From: Gibbula magus
Lineage: Eukaryota > Mollusca > Gastropoda > Trochida > Trochidae
Assembly (NCBI GenBank): GCA_936450465.1
Contig: OW388296.1
Coordinates: 55,542,431-55,606,430, forward strand
Length of the DNA: 64,000 bases
Direction: 5' to 3'
Position 1 is the first letter of the stretch; each line of letters begins with the position of its first letter. A program made the translations under genes and the position numbers. Shown piece after piece: positions 58,467 through 64,000 of the stretch. The notes under the pieces were generated by a model. It was not told where the DNA came from. It saw only the letters and a program-made list of their open reading frames with translations, and searched no databases.

Positions 58467-58675
58467 CTCGGCCGTGTTCAAGAGAGGTTTCAAAATTACC
58501 GATTACTTTTAAACCTCTCTTGAACGCGATTGCTCAATGTAGCGCTACGTAGCAAGGCGAGCAAACTTCGAGGTATTTGCACTGTGCCGTTCAAGAGAGA
58601 ATGAGCGCTACTTGAGCGCTACATTTAGCGATCAATGAGCAATTAAAGCGCTCGCTGTTATGGAACGGAGCCCTG
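58467..58675 (-). mobile_element. hAT-like hairpin MITE, copy 2
   Basis: Inverted copy of 38654-38884 sharing GGGCTCCGTTCCATAAC, TTCAAGAGAGGTTT and the GAGCGCTACATT words. It is slightly shorter, and the flanks show no clear target duplication. Confidence 0.65.
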
Positions 58676-58679
58676 GTAA

Positions 58680-59380
58680 GCTAAAAAAAATGCGTTAATA
58701 TAAATTAATGAAATAGTTAGAAAAACATTTTTTAAGGATTAACAAATATACCCCCTTAAAGACAATCTGTGACGTTGGTACATTGTTCCTGCTCTGTGCG
58801 TTCAGAAATAGCGTATTTATAAGTAAATTACGCCCACAATTACGTAAGTCAGTGGACCATTATTCCCAAACAATGTATTCATTCTCCTTATCAAACTGTA
58901 TTAAATGCTGTAAATAGATATGTGTACATTAATTCTCGTCTTACGATATTTTCAGAATATACAAAGCTCAGTATCAATATTATAAATGAAATCTATTTTT
59001 GGTTTAAATGATGATTCAATTGCATGTTTATTTGTAATGGAATTGTGGGCTTGCAAAATGATGTAACTGGAACAAATATGATACATATGAGTTTCAACTT
59101 GAATTTGTTTAATACTTTCTATGTTTTTATCATTCATAATGCGTATCCTTTATAAGAAATAACCCTTCGACATAACAAAAAAAAAATCACTAAACTTTAT
59201 AAAAAGTAAATGTGCATTCCATAATTTGTTTTATTTACTTTCACATTTCTACTTAAAACTATTCCATTCAACAACATCATAATAACTTTATAAATACTTG
59301 CCATTTAGATAGTGAAAAAATATAACATGGTTATATTTGGGATAACACTACCTTCAATAATACAAATTCTTGTACTTTTT
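58680..59380. other. Unassigned stretch
   Basis: AT-rich sequence with no supported feature. Confidence 0.4.
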
Positions 59381-59384
59381 CGGG

Positions 59385-59485
59385 CCGAGTCCCATGCGGG
59401 ATTAGAACCCACATCCTCAGAGTAAGGCAACTATCGCCAGCATTGACTGTACCAACAGCTAACAACACGACCATTTATACGACAT
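59385..59485 (-). mobile_element. tRNA-derived SINE head fragment
   Basis: On the minus strand a box B-like GGTTCTAATCCCGCATGGGA ends a tRNA-like stretch preceded by a box A-like TAGCTGTTGGTACAGTC. Poor pairing rules out a functional tRNA. Confidence 0.5.
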
Positions 59486-59525
59486 AAAATTTAGGAGCTA
59501 TTTACAACTGGTGTATATTATAAGG

Positions 59526-59662
59526 ATAACCCATGATACCGAGGATATGGTAAGGTTGTGGACCCTGATAGGCAGGAAAAACCCGAGGATGCGAAGCATC
59601 CGTGGGTTTTTCCTGACTATCAGGGTCTACAACCTTACCATATCCGAGGTAGAATGGGTTAT
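59526..59662. mobile_element. Near-perfect 137-bp palindrome (hairpin MITE)
   Basis: The arms run from ATAACCCAT at 59526 to ATGGGTTAT at 59662, through GATATGGTAAGGTTGT and ACCCTGATAGGCAGGAAAAACCC, with a loop of only a few bases at GATGCGAAGCATC. A further small inversion (AACAGGCT / AGCCTGTT, about 59690-59771) with a two-copy GCGTTATATTGAG repeat follows directly. Confidence 0.8.
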
Positions 59663-59817
59663 CTATATTATCAACCGTTGTTAAGTGTAAAACAGGCTTT
59701 TTACTTGTTATCGCGTTATATTGAGGATCCCTGGCGTTATATTGAGCATCCCTGGGTGATGTCAGCCTGTTAACAGCCGCGCTATGCGAGTTTCTTTTGT
59801 ACAGTGAAATTTCGTCT

Positions 59818-59905
59818 GCCCCCTTAGCGCAGTAGTCTAGGGCGTTGACTCAGTAACTACAGGTAATAGTGGACACGGGCCCGAGACGCACTTTCTGCAA
59901 AACAT
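59818..59905 (+). mobile_element. tRNA-like SINE relic
   Basis: A box A-like TTAGCGCAGTAGTCTAGGGC is followed by a D-arm/anticodon-like GTTGACTCAGTAA and a degraded box B (GGACACGGGCCCGAGACG). It is too degraded for a tRNA gene. It resembles the head of a tRNA-derived SINE. Confidence 0.4.
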
Positions 59906-60119
59906 TTGCTGTACATATTCTGTCGTAAATTTAAGAAATTTTTCAAAATTAGTCTTAGTTAATTTCTTCAGATCTTTACTTTCAAGCCGTCATCTTAACA
60001 AATATATCAGGGTTTACAATCATTATAATTCCTTATAACAGGGTTTACAACTGTCTGTGTGAACCCTCCTGGAGGGAATTACAATGTTGTAAGTCCCTCG
60101 TACCGGGTGATACGGTTTA

Positions 60120-63100
60120 GAAAGGTCGTTTCAAGTATCACGTTATATGGCTGGTAGGTTGATAATGAAATATACATGCTGAGGTTGTGTAGATTATTTC
60201 TTGAATAAAAACATAATAACAAAGCAAAATACAATAAGTAGTTGCTTTGAGAGGAGTTATTCAATTGTTGGCAAAGAAGCACGGCATATGTAATAGATAA
60301 ATGAAGGCACAAATGATGAATACAACCAACATACATGTACATGTATCGGCAAGCTATCAACTATACATGTGTAAGGCGGACCCTGCGAGTGGTTTGAGAA
60401 CAAATACTGATATTCTGTGTACACCCACTTGTGTATCATGTATCTGTTTGATCCAATGGCAATGAACGCAATATCCTCCAGTATACTCCTCAGGAGTTGG
60501 CCCTGACACCAATGGTACATGTGAGATGCGCCCAGAGTAAGGATCAGAGACTCATTTAACATAATAAACATACTTAACCATGAATATCTCTATCATTATT
60601 ACCTGTTGGTATGTGTTTCTTCAATATTATATTCTATTTTAGAATTAAAACCTCAGAGGAATATTTATAACTTGTTTATGAACTATGTACATTCAGTTAA
60701 TATTGGATGACATTTTGATGTAACAATTAAAACTTTGCGAACTATTATTACAAAACTTAAAATATTTGTAACGTCAAAGAAATCAAATCTAATGATGAAA
60801 AACCGAATAGTTAATATCCCAAATAGCACAAAAATAACATTAGACGATGCGGCATTTCATAACTGATTTAACAAATGGTAGAGCAAGAAGTAGGTCTACC
60901 TTGCGCATGTACCTCCCACACATGGCCATGATCTCATTGCGTATTTGAAACTAGGAGCAATTACATGTACACACTCAATTCAGTACATCTGAGGCCAACG
61001 GGAAATACAAAGTTCTCGGTTTTAGAAAAGAATGTGGTAGTAGGTAACAAACTTATGAGATGCAGATATAGTATAGTATAATTTGATGTTTAATAAGCTT
61101 CAATGATTTTTTTTTTCGAGGCAATATAAGGATTTTCATTGTCAGGAATTACTATTCCTTCATTCATACATTCCATTCCTTCATGAGTTTATCCATTACT
61201 TCAACGGGTGTACATGTAGGTTTATTTGTTGACAGAATGGGTTCGTAGACGTCAATTTCGTTAGTTCCGTAGACGGATCTAATGTTGGTTTCGTAGATGT
61301 TCGTGAATATGGAATAAAGACATTATTAACAAATATTGTTCATGAATAGTGATAAATTATTATCTTTTGGTGTTAAACTAAACAATAAACATTCTGTCTT
61401 TATTACAGTAATTAACACCACGCCTTAATTGCCTTGGTACAGTATACCTGTACCTGTCGTTTGATTAGATTTCCAATTAACTTCCTAGACTAATCTTCCT
61501 TGGACACTTTGAGCATTTCCTGATAATTCAACTTAATTAAACTTGTGGGAGTATCTGAACGTTCAAACGACAATGCCACATGCGAACGGAAGCTATTCTA
61601 CTGAGGAACGAAGGAACTAAGGAACGTTTGAAGGTCTGCCCCGTATTTAATGTGACATCCAATAAAAGAATATATTTCATTACAAGGTTTGGGTGCAATG
61701 CTACACTGATTATCAGCTCAGACAGTTTCAGTCGATGCGGGTAGGTTCTGCCGGACTGCCTAAGACAAATGGTGTTAACGGTATTCTCCCTGCAATAATA
61801 GTAGCAATCGTGAGTCTTGAGGTAAGTGAAATACTCAAGAAAGTGGCGTTAAAACTCTAATAATCTTAGCTCAACTGTTTCCAAAGCACTTCAGGAAGAA
61901 AGCCTGATTGGCTGAAAAACTGAAAGCACGAGTTGGCACATGGAACTGAAAGCGAACTTTTTAATGAAACCAAAGTGTGCTGTAAGATGTTTGACGTTTG
62001 TAACGACCAGAACAGGTCTAAGACCAGAACAGAGAAATCAGAATAAACAAATACCATTTGTGCACTAAACATCACTATATAGTAGTATTAGACGGATAAA
62101 AGGATTTCCTCGTCCGAAAATTAAATACTTATATTTAATTGCCCGGATAAGGTTTCAACCACTTAAAAATAGTAGCGCGCTTTGCTCCGATACTTCAAAA
62201 GTGGGATTAGGTTGCGGAAACGAATAATGGACTATTAATGGTAACGACGGTTCCAAGGGAAGTAACTCTGCACGAATAACCTCAAACAGTCTTACAGTGC
62301 CTGGCCATCTCGATATCTATCATTTGCAATATTATAAACGTACAAAATAAAATCTTTAGTTATTATTAGATAACTTTGATAAACTATTAACAACTGAATT
62401 ATTGACATTCGTAAGAAAATATTAGTAAAATAGAATAAACTGTTAGAATAACCAAGTATAAACTACATTTAACTGTTTTTGTTGTACATCTGCTTTAGTG
62501 ATATTTAGTACAGCTATTTCTTTTTCATTATGACACTATCAATTTTCATACATTTCATATTGAAAGAAATAAAATTAACACGGGACATTTAGCCTCAGAA
62601 ATTAGTGTTTCATTTATCGACAGCATTTTTTACAAACAATTCGAATACATGTAGTTATACAAAATGGAACCCTAGAGATGCTTTGACTTCTGATTTCTAG
62701 ACTTGCTTTTATTTTCTAGACTAAGCTAGGTACAATGCCGACAATGAGGATAAATACCGCATTTCCTTCAATAAGTTATTTTTCAGTACCCCTTATGCAT
62801 TTCTACTTCACTCGATGGGAAATACGTGGAGTTCGATGAAAAATGTCAAATATCCTCTTAGACGATTTATTATAAGACGAGCAATGAAATACTGGGCTCT
62901 TTCAGTGAAATAATCCCAGTATTTCATGGCACATTTTGTTTCAAATTATTTCATCACATACATTGTAACTATACACTTGGAAATTAATTAAACAACACCC
63001 AAATTTTTTAACAGCAAAATCGTTCCGATTTGAAAGAAGACAATATGTCAAGAAAACTGATGAAACGAAAGGTCAGAAATAACGGTTCACTGTCTTTTGG

Positions 63101-63480
63101 ATAATGGCTGTTACAATAATTTGGTATTTTGGTATTTGCCATTGTCAATAAAATACTTCATTGGTGTCATATATATATTTTGGTTTCGTGGATAAATTAA
63201 CGTTCCGTCTCGCTGTACAGGGACAGTTAGAAATGTATGATTACATGTATATCGGTATATAGTGGCTGGTCAATCATATCTTTTTGATGTGAGTGTTGGT
63301 AGGTATTTCTGTAAGGACATTCCGAGAATATGTGAAACAAATGTTTAACTGAAATATATCGCAATATGAGCTCTAAGTCTTCAACATAAATCGATTTTTT
63401 AAATCAAAATTTTCATTTATAATTACATTTAATCAACATACAAATAATGAGAATAAGGAAAATATAGCAATTAATTAACT
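60120..63480. other. Unassigned stretch
   Basis: About 3.4 kb of AT-rich DNA. Only short low-complexity frames are present and no mobile element or RNA gene is recognised. Confidence 0.4.
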
Positions 63481-63528
63481 ATCAATGCTATGGCATGTAT
63501 ACGGCATTTACGGCCTCGACCATGTTTC

Positions 63529-63608
63529 GACAACTGGGCCAATACGGGGAAAGTGGGCCAATACGGGAAAAACTGGGCCAATACGAGACAAACTGGGCCA
63601 ATATGAGT
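63529..63608 (+). repeat. Four-unit tandem repeat of an ACTGGGCCAATACG motif
   Basis: About 20-bp units, each containing GGGCCAATA(C/T)G, occur four times. Near the window end the word appears inverted and direct again (CGTATTGGCC at about 63937, GGGCCAAT at 63993-64000). The run may therefore be one end of an element that continues past the window. Confidence 0.75.
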
Positions 63609-64000
63609 CTGAGCATGCGCAGTTGCACATTTGGTGAAAGCCTGAAAATTTGCCTCCACCCCTTTTCGACCGTGGCTTCAAAATTATCCTCTTTTGGAAC
63701 CTTTCGAAACGTTATTAATGGTCCTTGCGACCCGAGTGAGAGAACAGCTCCGCTGAAAATCGCTCGTTAAATCCCCGTACTCATCATCATCATCTTTCGC
63801 TTCACAACTTTGACCCGTGCTATTTGTTCACCAATATTGTTTATAATTATTATTTCAATATAAATGAGATGTCTAGTATTGTGCAAAAAGAATGAAAAGA
63901 AGTTAATTAATAAAATTGTCATTAATTAAGTATTTCCGTATTGGCCGAGTTACAGGTCCTCGGTCCGTTGTATTGGCCCTCGACTTCGTCTCGGGCCAAT

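Noticed and set aside
59818..59905. Possible tRNA gene
   Set aside because: The box B equivalent is degraded and no acceptor stem pairs. It is better explained as a SINE relic.

Overview
The window looks like an AT-rich, intron- or intergenic-type stretch of an animal genome. It carries no confident host gene. Nearly everything recognisable is mobile DNA or duplicated DNA: tyrosine-recombinase (DIRS) retrotransposons, LINEs with an APE-type endonuclease and an ORF1 that starts with a 2A motif, many short inverted-repeat elements, and tRNA-derived SINE relics. DIRS elements plus 2A-bearing LINEs, and the frequent short palindrome ACATGT, suit a marine invertebrate, perhaps a bivalve mollusc. 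That assignment is inference only.

Positions 1-28350 are a tandem array. Copy A (1-11462) is followed head-to-tail by copy B (11463-27461) and a broken copy C (27462 to about 28350, with scattered echoes to about 37 kb). Copy B carries a 6.35-kb DIRS element (15828-22175) and a 534-bp inverted-repeat element (23551-24084). Copy A shows the empty site for both. Copy A alone holds a LINE 3' fragment (about 6745-7895). Left of the DIRS site copies A and B differ by about 1-2 %, while right of it they differ by about 6 % or more with many indels. A roughly 300-bp sub-repeat recurs several times inside each copy, so the array was built in more than one round.

Positions 28-42 kb are a graveyard of small elements: LINE debris of two clades (32.0-32.4 kb, and L1-like at 33.1-35.5 kb in two orientations), a TTAA-flanked piggyBac-like MITE, a MITE with a 9-10 bp target duplication around a GAT microsatellite, foldback hairpins and one copy of a hAT-like hairpin repeat.

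Positions 42757-52151 are a second, older DIRS element of a related family. It has lost RNase H and part of its recombinase, and it is split by a nearly full-length antisense LINE (about 46728-51530). In that LINE, ORF1 begins with a hydrophobic stretch and a canonical 2A motif, and ORF2 (endonuclease plus reverse transcriptase) overlaps the end of ORF1. ORF2 has one frameshift and one stop codon.

Positions 52.4-64 kb hold a 1.9-kb long-inverted-repeat element, a 1.3-kb terminal-inverted-repeat element with repeated subterminal motifs, the second copy of the hAT-like hairpin, palindromes, tRNA-like SINE fragments and long stretches where nothing is recognised.

The two DIRS elements share a design. 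Each has inverted terminal repeats containing TGACGTCA, a tandem-repeat leader, and a Gag with an invariant Cys/His pattern. Each also has an RT frame in +1 overlap with Gag, a recombinase frame overlapping the RT end, an AATAAA before the 3' end, and an internal region complementary to the fused element ends.
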